This document shows, piece after piece, positions 8,995-18,949 of a stretch of DNA of 64,000 nt. Source of the stretch: Haematobacter massiliensis (GTDB lineage: Bacteria; Pseudomonadota; Alphaproteobacteria; Rhodobacterales; Rhodobacteraceae); contig NZ_JGYG01000002.1 of NCBI RefSeq assembly GCF_000740795.1, forward strand, positions 1-64,000. Reading direction: 5' to 3'. Position 1 is the first letter of the stretch. Each line of letters begins with the position of its first letter. Made by a program: the position numbers and the translations under genes. The notes beneath the pieces are model-generated. The model did no database searches. It saw only the letters and a program-made list of their open reading frames with translations, and was not told the DNA's origin.

Positions 8995-10095
8995 TCAGCG
9001 GACGGGGAAGTCCAGCCGGAACATCGCGCCACCCTCCGGCGTGTTTGTGCAGGTCAGATCGGCGTCAAGCTGATCGCTATAGACCGACAGGATCCGCATT
9101 CCCAGGCCATGTCGTGCGGCTGGGTCGAACCCCGGCGGCAGACCAGGCCCGTTATCGGCAACGGAGAGGAGGAGCCGACTTTCCCCCACAGTGGCAAGGG
9201 TGACTTCGACAATCGGCAGATGCTCTCGTCCGGCATGTTTGATCGCGTTGCCCACAAGCTCCGCCATGACTTGTCCCAGCGCGGTTGCGGCGTTGACGGA
9301 AAGAAGCAGCTCCTTCGGCACAAGGATTTCCGCCCGCACCGTTCCGGTCAGCGCCCGGTCCAGATCGGCAAGCAGGCCCGAGGCAAAGGCGGCCAGAGGG
9401 AGATGGTCGGATTCGGGGTCGCGGTACAGCTGGTCATGAACGCGGGCAAGGGTGGCGATCCGGCTTGCCGCCTGCGCCACTGCTTCACGCAAAGCGGGGT
9501 CGGTATGGTTCCGGGCCTGAAGGTTCAGCAATCCGATGACGGCGGCGAAGCTGTTCTTCACCCGGTGGTCTATCTCGGCCAGCAGAACCTTTTGCCGGGC
9601 AAGCGCAGTGTCCTTCTCCGCGACTTCGCGCGCAAGCGTCGCCGCCTGTTCCTCCAGCATCCGGCGTGCATTGACGGTTTCGGTCACATCACGGGAGGAG
9701 GCGAGGATCAGATGGACTTCGCCCAACGGATTGTGAACCGGCGTCACGGTGACGGCCCACCACCGGGGTTTTCCCTTGGCGGTTGGACAAAAGGCCTCGA
9801 ATTCGGTGCGCTCGCCCTCCCGGGCAGTAGCCAGCGCGGTTTCCAGCGTTTCCTTGGCTTCCGGCGGCCACAGATTGGTCCATCGCAAGCCGGCCACCGT
9901 GCCGAAATCTTCGATCTCCATGGCGCACATGCCATTCTCGCTCATGAAGGACACGCGCCCTTCAAGATCGATGAGCTTGATGCAATCCGGTGAGGCGCCC
10001 AGAACGCCAAGCGCAAATCCCGGCAGACCGCTGCCCATTATGTCGAGCGCGCCACGCGCCAGCATCTCCTTGTCGGAGGCGGACGTTGCGTTCAC
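8995..10095 (-). CDS. PAS-domain sensor histidine kinase (HisKA_2/HWE-like)
   Basis: A 366-residue soluble sensor kinase without membrane segments. An N-terminal PAS domain (about residues 25-140) contains a WWAVTVTPV core. A coiled linker leads to a HisKA_2 dimerisation domain with the phospho-acceptor His177 in EIDHRVKNSFAAVIGLL. The ATPase domain has ELVGNAIKHA (N box) and DNGPGLPPGF (G box). This class often acts in general stress or light signalling with partner response regulators, but none is encoded nearby. The start is GTG; ATG at residue 11 is an alternative. It converges on the monooxygenase gene. Confidence 0.88.
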   Translation of the reverse strand: MNATSASDKEMLARGALDIMGSGLPGFALGVLGASPDCIKLIDLEGRVSFMSENGMCAMEIEDFGTVAGLRWTNLWPPEAKETLETALATAREGERTEFEAFCPTAKGKPRWWAVTVTPVHNPLGEVHLILASSRDVTETVNARRMLEEQAATLAREVAEKDTALARQKVLLAEIDHRVKNSFAAVIGLLNLQARNHTDPALREAVAQAASRIATLARVHDQLYRDPESDHLPLAAFASGLLADLDRALTGTVRAEILVPKELLLSVNAATALGQVMAELVGNAIKHAGREHLPIVEVTLATVGESRLLLSVADNGPGLPPGFDPAARHGLGMRILSVYSDQLDADLTCTNTPEGGAMFRLDFPVR

Positions 10096-10278
10096 GGACA
10101 GACCTCGCCCGAAATCCTGCTTTCGTGGCGGTCTGTCGGTTTGGCGAAGATGGGGTAACGGCAGAAATCCGGCATGAGCCCTCCCCCGGACAGGCGCAAG
10201 ACGCGCTATTTCAGCACTGTAAGGGGTTTGGAGTGGCGGGGCAACGTGACACCCTGCGTCAAAGTCGGGTATGCGCGG

Positions 10279-11034
10279 TCAGCGGACGGATTCGATGGGC
10301 CCATCCGCGCGACCGTGGATGAATTGCTGCAGATAGGGATCGTCCGCCGCGTCCATCTCCGCAACCGGCCCGGTCCAGCGGATCAGACCGTCATGCAACA
10401 TGGCAACCCTGTCGGCGATGGCGCGAACGCTGGTCATGTCGTGGGTGATTGTCATGGCGGTCGCACCCATCTCGGTCACGATCTCGCGGATCAGATCGTT
10501 GATGACGCCGGACATGATCGGATCGAGGCCAGTGGTCGGCTCATCGAAGAAGATGATCTCCGGCCCCGCGGCGATGGCGCGCGCAAGACCTACGCGCTTC
10601 TGCATGCCGCCTGAAAGCTCTGCCGGGAACAGGTCTGCTGTTTCTGGCTTCAGCCCGACACGACGGAGCTTTTCAATGGCGATTTCGCGTGCCTCCGCCT
10701 TGGGGCGCTTGAGCGAGCCGCGCAGCAGGCGGAAGGCGACGTTCTGCCAGACGGTCAGGCTGTCGAACAAAGCGCCGCCCTGAAACAGCATGCCGAAACG
10801 GGCGAGGAAGGCGTCGCGGTCCCCCTCCGTCACATCGTGGCCATCGACCCTGATATCGCCGCTGTCCGGTGTGACGAGGCCGAGCACGCATTTCAGCAGC
10901 ACCGACTTGCCAGTGCCCGATCCGCCGATGATGACCATGCTCTGCCCCTTCGGGACAGAGAGATTCACCCCCCGCAGAACATGCTTCGAGCCGAAGGATT
11001 TCTTCAACTCGGTGATCTCGATCATATCGGTCAT
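10279..11034 (-). CDS. mlaF: ABC transporter ATPase, MlaF-type
   Basis: ATPase of a Mla-type phospholipid transporter that maintains outer-membrane asymmetry, 251 residues. Walker A is GGSGTGKS, the signature is LSGGMQKR, Walker B is IIFFDEPTTGLDP, and the switch histidine sits in ITHDM. The frame stays open far upstream, but ATG 11034 is the start: it overlaps the permease stop in an ATGA and begins the usual IEITELKKSFG strand. The direction of lipid movement cannot be read from sequence. The substrate-binding MlaD partner is not in the window. Confidence 0.9.
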   Translation of the reverse strand: MTDMIEITELKKSFGSKHVLRGVNLSVPKGQSMVIIGGSGTGKSVLLKCVLGLVTPDSGDIRVDGHDVTEGDRDAFLARFGMLFQGGALFDSLTVWQNVAFRLLRGSLKRPKAEAREIAIEKLRRVGLKPETADLFPAELSGGMQKRVGLARAIAAGPEIIFFDEPTTGLDPIMSGVINDLIREIVTEMGATAMTITHDMTSVRAIADRVAMLHDGLIRWTGPVAEMDAADDPYLQQFIHGRADGPIESVR

Positions 11035-11813
11035 GAGGCGAAGAAGAACTCCGTCAGAACATAGTTTGAGGCGAGGATCAGGATGGAGGCCGCGACCACG
11101 GCGGATTTGGTGGCTCCGCCCACGCCCTGTGCGCCCCGACCGGAATTCATGCCGTAGTAGCAGCCGACCACCGCGATCAGGAAGCCGAAGACCGCGCCTT
11201 TTACAAGGCCGGAGCCTATGTCCCAGGCCTCCAGGAAGTTCCAGGTGTTGTGCAGATAGGTCGCGCCATTGAAACCGAGCCGGGTCACCCCGACCAGATA
11301 GCCGCCCATGATGCCGATGATGTCGCCGATGCCCACCAGCACCGGCACGGACAGCGTCGCGGCAAGCACACGGGGAACGGTCAGGTATTTCATCGGATTG
11401 GTGGACAGTGTCGTGAGCGCGTCGATCTGCTCCGTCACCTTCATCGTGCCGATCTCCGCCGCGATGGAGGAGGCGACCCGCGCGGCCACCATCAGCCCGC
11501 CCAGCACCGGCCCGAGCTCCCGCGTCATGCCGATGGCGACGATGGAGGGGACGACGGAGGAGGCATTGAACCGCGAGCCGCCCGCATAGATCTGCAGCGC
11601 AAGCGCGCCGCCCGTGAACAGCGCCGTCAACCCGACGACGGGCAGGCTGAGATAGCCTATGGCGAGAAGCTGCTGCGCGAATTCGCGGAAGTAGAACGGT
11701 GGGCGGAACATATGGCTCACCGTCTGGCCCGCATAGATCGCGACCTGCCCGATGGAAGTCAGCAGCGACAGCACCATCCGTCCCAGAGCGGCAAGTGGAG
11801 AGAGCAGGATCAT
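11031..11813 (-). CDS. mlaE: ABC transporter permease, MlaE family
   Basis: Inner-membrane permease of the Mla lipid transport system, 260 residues with about five hydrophobic segments. The MlaE family core is clear in IGMTRELGPVLGGLMVAARV and AAEIGTMKVTEQIDAL, the coupling region facing the ATPase. Both ends overlap neighbours in ATGA: its ATG lies over the alr stop and its stop over the mlaF start, so the three genes form one translationally coupled operon. Confidence 0.9.
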   Translation of the reverse strand: MILLSPLAALGRMVLSLLTSIGQVAIYAGQTVSHMFRPPFYFREFAQQLLAIGYLSLPVVGLTALFTGGALALQIYAGGSRFNASSVVPSIVAIGMTRELGPVLGGLMVAARVASSIAAEIGTMKVTEQIDALTTLSTNPMKYLTVPRVLAATLSVPVLVGIGDIIGIMGGYLVGVTRLGFNGATYLHNTWNFLEAWDIGSGLVKGAVFGFLIAVVGCYYGMNSGRGAQGVGGATKSAVVAASILILASNYVLTEFFFAS

Positions 11814-12859
11814 CAGCGCGTCTCCCTGTAGGTCCGGCTATAGCGGGGGCCAAGCGAGGTCAGCACCTCATAGCCGATGGTGCCGATGACATCCGCCAGC
11901 TGGTCGGGCGTCTGACTTGGGCCGAGGATGTCGAGATAGCCCGGCATCTCGTCCAGATGCGACACGTCTGCGGTGATGAGATCCATCGACACCCGCCCGA
12001 TGAGCGGACAGGGCACGTCGCCCGCCCAAAGCGTTCCCTGCCCCGAAAGCCTGCGGCTCAAACCGTCGGCGTAACCCGCCGCGACAGTGGCGATGAGCGT
12101 CGGCTCCGCCGCCTGCCAAGTGGCGGAGTAGCCCACGATCTCTCCCGGCTCCACCGCGCGGATCTGCACTACGGGCAGCGAAAGGCGGACGGTCTGACTG
12201 GCCTCCGCGAAAGGCAGGCCGCCATAAAGGCCGATGCCGGGACGGGTAAGTTCAAAATGATAGTCGGGACCGAGCAGGATGCCGCCCGTGGCGGCCAGCG
12301 ACCGGGGCAGGCCAGTGCCATCCGTCATGCGGCGGAAACTGTCGAGCTGCGCACGGTTCATCGGGTGATCCGGCTCGTCTGCGCAGGCGAGATGCGACAT
12401 GACGAAATCCGGCCCTTGCGACACCGCGAGGCTGGCGACGGCCGCCCATTCGCCGGGTTCCAGGCCGAGCCGGTTCATCCCGGTATCGAGCTGGATGCCG
12501 AAGGGATGACCGGGCAGCGCCTCGAAATGCCGGGTAAGCTGATCGAGCGAATTCAGCATCGGCGTCAGTTCGGCCTCCGCGATCAGCCGGGTGTCGCCCT
12601 CCATATGGCCGCCGAGCACGCAGACCTGCGGACCGGGGCCGAGGGCCTGCCGCACGCGCGCGCCTTCTTCGGTCAATGCGACGAAGAACCGCCGCGCTCC
12701 GGCGCGGGCGAGGGTCCGCGCCACGCGGTCGGCGCCTAGCCCGTAGGCATCGGCCTTCACGACCGCGCCGGTCTGGGTCTGGGGGGAGGATGCCTGATCG
12801 AGCGCCCGCCAGTTCGCGGCGATCGCGTCGAGATCAATGGAGAGGATGCCGCTTGCCAT
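11813..12859 (-). CDS. alr: Alanine racemase
   Basis: PLP enzyme making D-alanine for peptidoglycan, 348 residues. The PLP lysine lies in [15 protein letters not shown] near the N-terminus and the catalytic tyrosine in [11 protein letters not shown] in the C-terminal part. Other conserved stretches are [19 protein letters not shown] and IGRVSMDLI. First gene of the alr-mlaE-mlaF operon, lying downstream of dnaB in the same orientation but separated from it by the GFA-family gene on the other strand. Confidence 0.95.
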   Translation of the reverse strand: MASGILSIDLDAIAANWRALDQASSPQTQTGAVVKADAYGLGADRVARTLARAGARRFFVALTEEGARVRQALGPGPQVCVLGGHMEGDTRLIAEAELTPMLNSLDQLTRHFEALPGHPFGIQLDTGMNRLGLEPGEWAAVASLAVSQGPDFVMSHLACADEPDHPMNRAQLDSFRRMTDGTGLPRSLAATGGILLGPDYHFELTRPGIGLYGGLPFAEASQTVRLSLPVVQIRAVEPGEIVGYSATWQAAEPTLIATVAAGYADGLSRRLSGQGTLWAGDVPCPLIGRVSMDLITADVSHLDEMPGYLDILGPSQTPDQLADVIGTIGYEVLTSLGPRYSRTYRETR

Positions 12860-12977
12860 GGCGGTTGTTTCGGCTGGCCCTCAGCGAAGGTCAAGGGGCA
12901 AGGCAGCACAGGCGGTTGACCTTGGCGCAGGCGGGCGACAGCTTTGCCGCGGTTTCAGAGCGCAAAAGGGGCAGGAC

Positions 12978-13403
12978 ATGGAACGGGAAGCAGAGCAACG
13001 GGAGGGGGCCTGTCACTGTGGGAAGGTGCGCTTCAGCGTGCGGCTTGCAGGCGGGCTGGGTGCCGCGAGACGCTGCGATTGCTCCCTTTGCGCGATGCGC
13101 GGCGCGGTGACACTCTCAGCCCGCCTGTCGGATTTCACCCTTCTGGCAGGGGAGGATATGCTTCGTACCTATCGGTTCAACACCGGGGTTGCGGAACATC
13201 ATTTCTGCGGAAACTGCGGGATCTATACGCATCATAAGCGGCGCTCCGACCCGGATCAATTCGGTGTGAATGCAGCCTGTCTGGGGCTCAGTCCCTTCGA
13301 TTTTGCTGAAATTCAGGTGAATGACGGCGTCCATCATCCCTCGGATGGCAATAAGAGCCGGGTCATGGGCATGTTGCGGTTCGAGCGGTTCTCGGAGCAT
13401 TGA
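12978..13403 (+). CDS. GFA/CENP-V family zinc protein
   Basis: A 141-residue protein of the GFA (glutathione-dependent formaldehyde-activating enzyme/CENP-V) beta-fold. The family zinc ligands are visible as GACHCGKVRF, the CDCSLC pair, and FCGNCG. Actual function within the family is rarely established, and formaldehyde activation should not be assumed. ATG 12978 follows a GGGGCAGGA Shine-Dalgarno; upstream in-frame ATGs are not preferred. It runs opposite to the flanking genes and is probably a single transcription unit. Confidence 0.85.
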   Translation: MEREAEQREGACHCGKVRFSVRLAGGLGAARRCDCSLCAMRGAVTLSARLSDFTLLAGEDMLRTYRFNTGVAEHHFCGNCGIYTHHKRRSDPDQFGVNAACLGLSPFDFAEIQVNDGVHHPSDGNKSRVMGMLRFERFSEH

Positions 13404-13713
13404 ATGCGCGCATTGCCATGATTGACGGGGGAAGGAGCAGGCGTGGCCCGGAATTGCCCGCAGACCGGTCCATCGAGAATAGCCGAAATTCCGGCGCCGG
13501 GCTTTCCATCGGCCCGGTCCTGATCGGATGCCCCGGAGCGGTAAGTCGCATCCAGACCGTACAGAGCAAGAAAAGGGATCGCCCCCCTGTCGCTCCGTCA
13601 CAAGACAGCCGGTGTCGGGTTGACGGCACCAATAGGCTAAGGCGCTGCGCGAGCCTTTGCGCAGCACTCCAGCTGATCGGGGTTGCTGTACAAGGTGGTG
13701 GAGCATCGGTTGC
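13404..13713. other. Intergenic region between the GFA gene and dnaB
   Basis: About 310 bases between convergent genes. I see no credible ORF, RNA gene or clear terminator hairpin here. The open frames that cross it are antisense extensions of dnaB. Confidence 0.4.
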
Positions 13714-15204
13714 TCAGAACCCTGCGTCGATCCCTTGCTGCCACGGCTTCACGAGGTTGCCGAATCGGGTGAAGCGGCCCTCGAAAGAAAGTTCGACAGT
13801 ACCGATCGGTCCGTGGCGCTGCTTGCCGATGATGACTTCGGCCTTGCCATGCACACGCTCCATGGCCTCCTGCCACTTTGCCATCGCCTCCAGGTTGTCG
13901 TCGCCCGGCTTCTCCCGCTCCCGGTAATATTCGTCGCGGTAGACGAACATCACCACATCGGCGTCCTGCTCGATGGAACCCGATTCACGCAGGTCAGAGA
14001 GCTGGGGCCGCTTGTCCTCGCGGCTTTCGACCTGACGGGACAGCTGGGAGAGCGCGACAACGGGGATGTCGAGTTCCTTCGCGACGGCCTTGAGGCCCTG
14101 CGTGATCTCGGACACCTCGTTCACCCGGCTGTCCTTGGCCGTGGCGGGGCGGAGAAGCTGGAGATAGTCCACCACCAGCAGGTCCAGCCCATGCGTCCGC
14201 TTGAGCCGCCGCGCCCGCGCCGCCATCTGGCTGATCGGCAGGGCGGGCGTGTCGTCGATGTAGAGTGGGCAGGCCTCCAGCGCTTTTGCGGCCTCCACGA
14301 AGCGGCGGAATTCGGCCTCCGTCATATCGCCGCGGCGGATCTGTTCGGAGGGCACTTCCGCCGCTTCGGACAGGATACGGGCGGCAAGCTGTTCGGCCGA
14401 CATCTCCAGACTGAAGAAGCCCACCACGCCCCCGTCCACCGCGCCCTCGGAGCCATCCGGCATCCGGCCACGTTTGAAGTTCTTCGCGACGTTGAAGGCG
14501 ATATTGGTGGCAAGCGAGGTTTTGCCCATCGAGGGCCGTCCGGCAAGGATCAGCAGGTCAGAGCGGTGCAGACCGCCGAGCTTCTTGTCCAGATCGACAA
14601 GGCCCGTGGAGACGCCGGCGAGCCCGCCATCCCGCTGATAGGCGGCGTTGGCGACGTTCACCGCATCGGTCACGGCCTTCAGGAAGGACTGGAACCCGCG
14701 CTCCGCCACGCCCTGCTCGCCGAGCTTGTAGAGCCGCTGCTCCGCCTCGACGATCTGTTCCTTCGGCTCGCTCTGCACATCGACCTTGGCAGCCTTTGCG
14801 GCGATGTCGCGGCCCAGACCAATCAGCTCCCGCCTGACGGCGAGGTCATAGATCATCTGCGCATAGTCCCGCGCCCCGAAAGAAGAGATGGCCGCCCCGG
14901 CAAGGCGCACCAGATAGGCCGGCCCGCCCAGTTCCTTGAGGCCCTGGTCGTCCTCAAGGAATGCTTTCAGCGTCACGGGGGAGGCGAGCGCGTTCTTGAC
15001 GATCCGGGAAGCCGCGATCTCGAAGATCCGCTGATGGACAGGATCGTAGAAATGCTCCGGCCGCACCAGGCTGGCGATGCGGTCGTAGATGTCGTTGTTG
15101 GTGAGAATCGCGCCCAGCAACTGCTGCTCGGCTTCGATATTGTGGGGAAGAACCTCTGCCTCCGGCTCGGCGGCGGCCTGGATCGCCCTCAGTTCGGTCA
15201 TCAT
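13714..15204 (-). CDS. dnaB: Replicative DNA helicase DnaB
   Basis: Hexameric replication-fork helicase, 496 residues. The N-terminal domain begins PHNIEAEQQLLGAIL (about 20-34) with the family LVRPEHFYDPVHQ. The RecA-like motor has Walker A in GRPSMGKTSLA (about residues 220-230), FSLEMSAEQLAARIL, Walker B in LLVVDYLQLL, and the C-terminal RESGSIEQDADVVMF. No intein is present. It starts at tandem ATGs (15204/15201). The 284-base leader contains DnaA-box-like 9-mers, annotated separately. Confidence 0.97.
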   Translation of the reverse strand: MMTELRAIQAAAEPEAEVLPHNIEAEQQLLGAILTNNDIYDRIASLVRPEHFYDPVHQRIFEIAASRIVKNALASPVTLKAFLEDDQGLKELGGPAYLVRLAGAAISSFGARDYAQMIYDLAVRRELIGLGRDIAAKAAKVDVQSEPKEQIVEAEQRLYKLGEQGVAERGFQSFLKAVTDAVNVANAAYQRDGGLAGVSTGLVDLDKKLGGLHRSDLLILAGRPSMGKTSLATNIAFNVAKNFKRGRMPDGSEGAVDGGVVGFFSLEMSAEQLAARILSEAAEVPSEQIRRGDMTEAEFRRFVEAAKALEACPLYIDDTPALPISQMAARARRLKRTHGLDLLVVDYLQLLRPATAKDSRVNEVSEITQGLKAVAKELDIPVVALSQLSRQVESREDKRPQLSDLRESGSIEQDADVVMFVYRDEYYREREKPGDDNLEAMAKWQEAMERVHGKAEVIIGKQRHGPIGTVELSFEGRFTRFGNLVKPWQQGIDAGF

Positions 15205-15308
15205 GATCCTGCCCTTTGCAACGTCTCCGCTGGCAAGCGGACCGTCGTCTTTCTGTCAAGCGACTGTCTTACTCCTTACGGAGCCCGGCCAAAAGCGCGG
15301 GAGAAACC

Positions 15309-15451
15309 TGTGGATAAGAGCCACTTCTGCCTGTGTATAACTCTGTATAGCACAGGCCGTGCTGCAGCGCGCTCCGAATGTTGGGGGTCGACTGCGATCC
15401 AACACCGCATCTGCCCGATTCCGCCGCGGCGCCGAAACGGGATAATCCACA
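15309..15451. promoter_or_regulatory. Cluster of DnaA-box-like 9-mers upstream of dnaB
   Basis: The dnaB-pyrE gap holds a perfect match to the bacterial DnaA box (TGTGGATAA, 15309-15317, reverse of TTATCCACA). Two one-mismatch copies are TGTGTATAA at 15332-15340 and TAATCCACA at 15443-15451. The first two share orientation and the third is inverted. Their place 105-250 bases upstream of the dnaB start suggests DnaA control of dnaB transcription or DnaA titration. Binding is inferred, not shown. Confidence 0.5.
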
Positions 15452-15488
15452 GGGGTTCTCCTGTCTCGGCGGATTTCCGCGATCTTTC

Positions 15489-16163
15489 TCAGGCGTGGCG
15501 GTCCTGCCAGCCGCGAGGATCGTTCAGGAACTCCTCCACCCCGTCGAGCGTGGGCGCGTCAAAGCTGGCCGCGGACTTGGCTTCCGCCAGCATGTCCCAC
15601 CAGGTGCAGAGATGGTGGAGCTGGACGCCGTGATCGGCGAGCCGCTGCTCCGTGCCCTCGAAGATGCCGTAGAAGAAGATCACCGCGGTATGATTGCAGC
15701 TTGCGCCCGTCTCGCGGATCGCATCGACGAAGGAGAGCTTCGATCCGCCATCGGTGGTCAGATCCTCCACCAGCAGCACGCGCTGACCTTCGGTCATGGC
15801 GCCCTCGATCCGGGCATTCCGTCCATAGCCTTTGGGCTTCTTGCGGACATAGCTCATCGGCAGGCCCATCCGCTCGGCCACGAGCGCCGCGAACGGAATG
15901 CCCGCCGTCTCGCCGCCGGCGATGTTGTCGAAAGCCTCGAATCCCGCATCGCGCAGCACGGTCATCGTCAGGAAATCCATCAGCGTGGAACGGATACGCG
16001 GATAGGAGATGAGCTTGCGGCAGTCGATATAGGTCGGCCCCTTGAGACCGGAAGCATAGGTGAAGGGCGTGGCGGCGTTGAAATCGACCGCCCCGATCTC
16101 AAGGAACATGCGGGCGGTAAGGCGGGCGATTTCCTCTCTGGAGGGAAAACTGGTCGGGATCAT
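15489..16163 (-). CDS. pyrE: Orotate phosphoribosyltransferase
   Basis: Converts orotate and PRPP to OMP in pyrimidine synthesis, 224 residues. The PRPP-binding loop is [14 protein letters not shown], and the flexible catalytic loop region is [37 protein letters not shown] marks the N-terminal part. ATG 16163 was chosen because the longer upstream frame is unrelated in composition. It lies 71 bases downstream of pyrC on the same strand, so the two probably form an operon. Confidence 0.95.
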   Translation of the reverse strand: MIPTSFPSREEIARLTARMFLEIGAVDFNAATPFTYASGLKGPTYIDCRKLISYPRIRSTLMDFLTMTVLRDAGFEAFDNIAGGETAGIPFAALVAERMGLPMSYVRKKPKGYGRNARIEGAMTEGQRVLLVEDLTTDGGSKLSFVDAIRETGASCNHTAVIFFYGIFEGTEQRLADHGVQLHHLCTWWDMLAEAKSAASFDAPTLDGVEEFLNDPRGWQDRHA

Positions 16164-16234
16164 GGCGGGATTCCTTGGACGAAGGGGTCTTTCTGAAAAG
16201 GCCGCCCGGTGAGGGGCGGCCCGAAGCGGAGGGG

Positions 16235-17269
16235 TCAGGCGACGGCCCAATGGACCGGGAAACCGGGGTCGAAAACGGTGACCGGCCCAGCCCCCGTTTC
16301 GATCCGGGTCGGGAAATGGCTGGGCGTCTCCCGCTTGACCAGCGTCAGCGTGGTCTCGTTCGTGGGCAGACGATAGAAGGCCGGGCCGTTCAGGCTGGCG
16401 AAAGCCTCCAGCCGGTCGAGGGCTTTCTCCTCCTCGAACACATGGGCCAGAAGCGGCATGGTGTTCGTCGCGGTGAAGCAGCCTGCGCAGCCGCAGGCGC
16501 TTTCCTTCGCCGCGTCCGCATGCGGCGCGGAGTCGGTGCCGAGGAAGAAGCTGGTTCCGCCGGACGTGGCCGCTTCGCGAAGCGCAAGGCGGTGTTCCTC
16601 GCGCTTGGCGACAGGGAGGCAGTAGTAATGCGGCTTGATCCCGCCCACGAGGATGTGGTTGCGGTTGATGATCAGATGGTGCGTGGTGATCGTGGCGGCG
16701 ATGTCATCCCCGCCGTTTTTGACATATTCCACGCCGTTGCGGGTGGTGATGTGCTCCATGACGACACGAAGGCCCGGTGTCTTTTGCCGCAGCGGCGCAA
16801 GGACACGCTCGATGAACACGGCTTCCCGGTCGAAGATGTCTACGGCAGGATCCGTCACCTCCCCATGGACGCAGAGGGGCAGGCCGATCTCCGCCATCGT
16901 TTCTAGAACGCCCCGCACCTTTTCCAGGTCGCGGACACCGGAGGCGGAGTTCGTCGTGGCCCCCGCGGGATAGAGCTTGACCGCCTTCACCAGGCCGGAG
17001 GCATGGGCGGCAGCGACATCCACAGCCTCCGTCGTCTCCGTCAGGTAGAGCGTCATCAGCGGCTCGAACGCCTGTCCCTCCGGCAGGGCGGCAAGGATGC
17101 GGTCGCGATAGTGGCGGGCGTCATCGCCCGTCACGACGGGCGGAACGAGGTTGGGCATCACGATGGCGCGGGCGAAATCCCGGCTTTCGGGCAGGATGCC
17201 TTGCAGCATCGCGCCGTCGCGCAGATGCAGGTGCCAGTCGTCGGGGCGGCGAAGGGTGATCTGGGTCAT
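16235..17269 (-). CDS. pyrC: Dihydroorotase
   Basis: Zinc enzyme closing N-carbamoyl-aspartate to dihydroorotate. The type II (PyrC) form is shown by the 344-residue length and N-terminal [13 protein letters not shown] with the metal HxH. Other landmarks are the carbamylated-lysine region [28 protein letters not shown], and the catalytic GTDSAPH. The frame is open far upstream, antisense to ureD, but ATG 17269 gives the family N-terminus. Divergent from the urease operon across 114 bases. Confidence 0.95.
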   Translation of the reverse strand: MTQITLRRPDDWHLHLRDGAMLQGILPESRDFARAIVMPNLVPPVVTGDDARHYRDRILAALPEGQAFEPLMTLYLTETTEAVDVAAAHASGLVKAVKLYPAGATTNSASGVRDLEKVRGVLETMAEIGLPLCVHGEVTDPAVDIFDREAVFIERVLAPLRQKTPGLRVVMEHITTRNGVEYVKNGGDDIAATITTHHLIINRNHILVGGIKPHYYCLPVAKREEHRLALREAATSGGTSFFLGTDSAPHADAAKESACGCAGCFTATNTMPLLAHVFEEEKALDRLEAFASLNGPAFYRLPTNETTLTLVKRETPSHFPTRIETGAGPVTVFDPGFPVHWAVA

Positions 17270-17383
17270 GAGCCCGGCCCCTAGCATGCCCCGGCCAGCC
17301 GCGCAAATTATCCCGGTGATTCGCAGGCCCTTCCCCTTGTCTTCGTTTTTCGCGCATGGTGCGCATCGAATAGCGGAGAGACC

Positions 17384-18199
17384 ATGCAGGACGGGCAGAC
17401 ATATCGGCTGGAGCGGGTCCGGGGCGCTGCGCAAGTCACTCTCTCGCATCGTGCCGGTGCCGTCCGGTTGGACGAGCTTGGCCAGCAGGGATCTGCCAAG
17501 GCATTTCTGCCGCGGGTGCATGGCCCGGTGCCCGAGGTGGTTTTCCTCAACACCGCAGGCGGCCTCACAGGGGGGGACCGGCTGTCCTACAGGCTGTCGG
17601 CCGGGGCAGGGGCGGTGGTGACCGGCACCACCCAGACGGCCGAGCGGATCTATTCCAGCACCGGCGATCTGGCGGAGGTGGAGGTGCACCTTCTCGCGGA
17701 GGCGGGTGCACGGCTCCATTGGCTGCCGCAGGAGACGATCCTGTTCGACCGCGCGCGCCTTGTCCGCAACACCCGGGCCGATCTGGCAGGCGATGCGGAG
17801 CTTCTTCTGGTCGAAACGCTGGTTCTGGGCCGCGCGGCAATGGGGGAGGAGGTGCGGAGCCTCCATCTCCTCGACCGGCGGGAGGTGTGGCGCGACGGGC
17901 ATCCGGTCTTTCTGGAGCCGCTGCGTCTTGGAGATCACTCGCAGGGGCGGGCGGCGCTGATCGGGGCGCATCGAGCGATAGCGACCCTTGCGCTTCTTGC
18001 CTGTGGTGCGGAAGATGCGGTCGGACCGCTGCGCGCCGCGCTGGGCGGGATTGATGGCGTGGAGGCCGGAGTTTCGGGCTGGGACGGTCGCTGCATTGTC
18101 CGTCTGGCGGCGGAACGGCCGGCAGCGCTCCGGCAGGCGCTGCGCGTGGCCATGGAAGCAGTGCGGGGTGCTCCCCTTCCCCGCGTTTGGCAGTTGTGA
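17384..18199 (+). CDS. ureD: Urease accessory protein UreD
   Basis: Scaffold for the apo-urease/UreF/UreG activation complex, 271 residues. Family marks are [30 protein letters not shown], and [14 protein letters not shown]. First gene of the urease operon, followed 12 bases later by ureA. No clear nitrogen-regulated (sigma-54) promoter was found in the 114-base gap to pyrC. Confidence 0.95.
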   Translation: MQDGQTYRLERVRGAAQVTLSHRAGAVRLDELGQQGSAKAFLPRVHGPVPEVVFLNTAGGLTGGDRLSYRLSAGAGAVVTGTTQTAERIYSSTGDLAEVEVHLLAEAGARLHWLPQETILFDRARLVRNTRADLAGDAELLLVETLVLGRAAMGEEVRSLHLLDRREVWRDGHPVFLEPLRLGDHSQGRAALIGAHRAIATLALLACGAEDAVGPLRAALGGIDGVEAGVSGWDGRCIVRLAAERPAALRQALRVAMEAVRGAPLPRVWQL

Positions 18200-18211
18200 G
18201 GACGAGAACAC

Positions 18212-18514
18212 GTGAACCTGACGCCCAGAGAAAAGGACAAACTGCTCATCAGCCTCGCTGCCATGGTCGCGCGGGGCCGGCTTGAGCGGGGGGTGAAGCT
18301 CAACCATCCAGAGGCGATCGCTCTCATCACCGACTATGTGGTGGAGGGCGCGCGGGATGGCCGGTCGGTTGCAGATCTGATGATGGCGGGCGCGCATGTC
18401 GTCACCCGCGATCAGTGCATGGCGGGCATTCCCGAGATGATCCATGAGGTGCAGGTGGAGGCGACCTTCCCCGATGGCACCAAGCTCGTCACCGTTCACC
18501 ACCCGATCCGCTAG
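18212..18514 (+). CDS. ureA: Urease gamma subunit
   Basis: Small structural subunit of the (UreABC)3 nickel urease, 100 residues, the normal length. It reads [20 protein letters not shown] at the N-terminus, then [10 protein letters not shown] and a C-terminal TVHHPIR typical of UreA. The start codon is GTG at 18212; no ATG fits the family N-terminus. Confidence 0.96.
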   Translation: MNLTPREKDKLLISLAAMVARGRLERGVKLNHPEAIALITDYVVEGARDGRSVADLMMAGAHVVTRDQCMAGIPEMIHEVQVEATFPDGTKLVTVHHPIR

Positions 18515-18524
18515 AGGACGCCAG

Positions 18525-18830
18525 ATGATTCCCGGAGAAATCCTTCCCGCCGCTGGTGAGATCACGCTGAACCAGGGTGCCGAGGCGATCACGCTGACCG
18601 TCGCCAATACCGGCGACCGTCCGGTTCAGGTCGGCTCGCACTATCATTTCGCCGAAACCAATCCCCGGCTGTCCTTTGACCGGGAGGCCGCGCGCGGCTA
18701 CCGGCTCGACATTCCCTCCGGCACGGCTGTCCGATTCGAGCCGGGTCAGGAGCGGGAAGTGCGTCTGGTACCCTTCTCCGGTGCGCGCCTTGTCTATGGG
18801 TTCAATCAGAAGGTGATGGGCAAGCTCTGA
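18525..18830 (+). CDS. ureB: Urease beta subunit
   Basis: Second structural subunit, 101 residues. Clear family stretches are [35 protein letters not shown] and the C-terminal [13 protein letters not shown] 18525 lies 10 bases after the ureA stop; a longer frame upstream overlaps ureA and is not used. Confidence 0.96.
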   Translation: MIPGEILPAAGEITLNQGAEAITLTVANTGDRPVQVGSHYHFAETNPRLSFDREAARGYRLDIPSGTAVRFEPGQEREVRLVPFSGARLVYGFNQKVMGKL

Positions 18831-18949
18831 TTGCGCTGCGTCATTCCATTGAATGATTGACGCGCGTCGACCGAGCGACATCCTGTCGCAGGGCCGCTCC
18901 GGGATCGCTGCCGGGAAGCGACCGCCTTTCTCTGTCGTGGGAGCGTATC

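Noticed and set aside
10279-11853. A 524-codon frame suggesting a fused transporter
   Set aside because: The N-terminal half is the wrong frame of mlaE; the ATPase starts at 11034.
13714-15488. Chromosomal origin at the dnaB leader
   Set aside because: DnaA-box-like sites alone are not enough; none of the usual alphaproteobacterial origin neighbours are present and no AT-rich unwinding element is evident.
13657-15633. A 658-codon plus-strand ORF
   Set aside because: It is antisense to dnaB, has no recognisable motif, and such long antisense frames are common in high-GC DNA.
16235-18607. A 790-codon minus-strand frame
   Set aside because: Only the last 344 codons are dihydroorotase; the rest is antisense to ureD and ureA.
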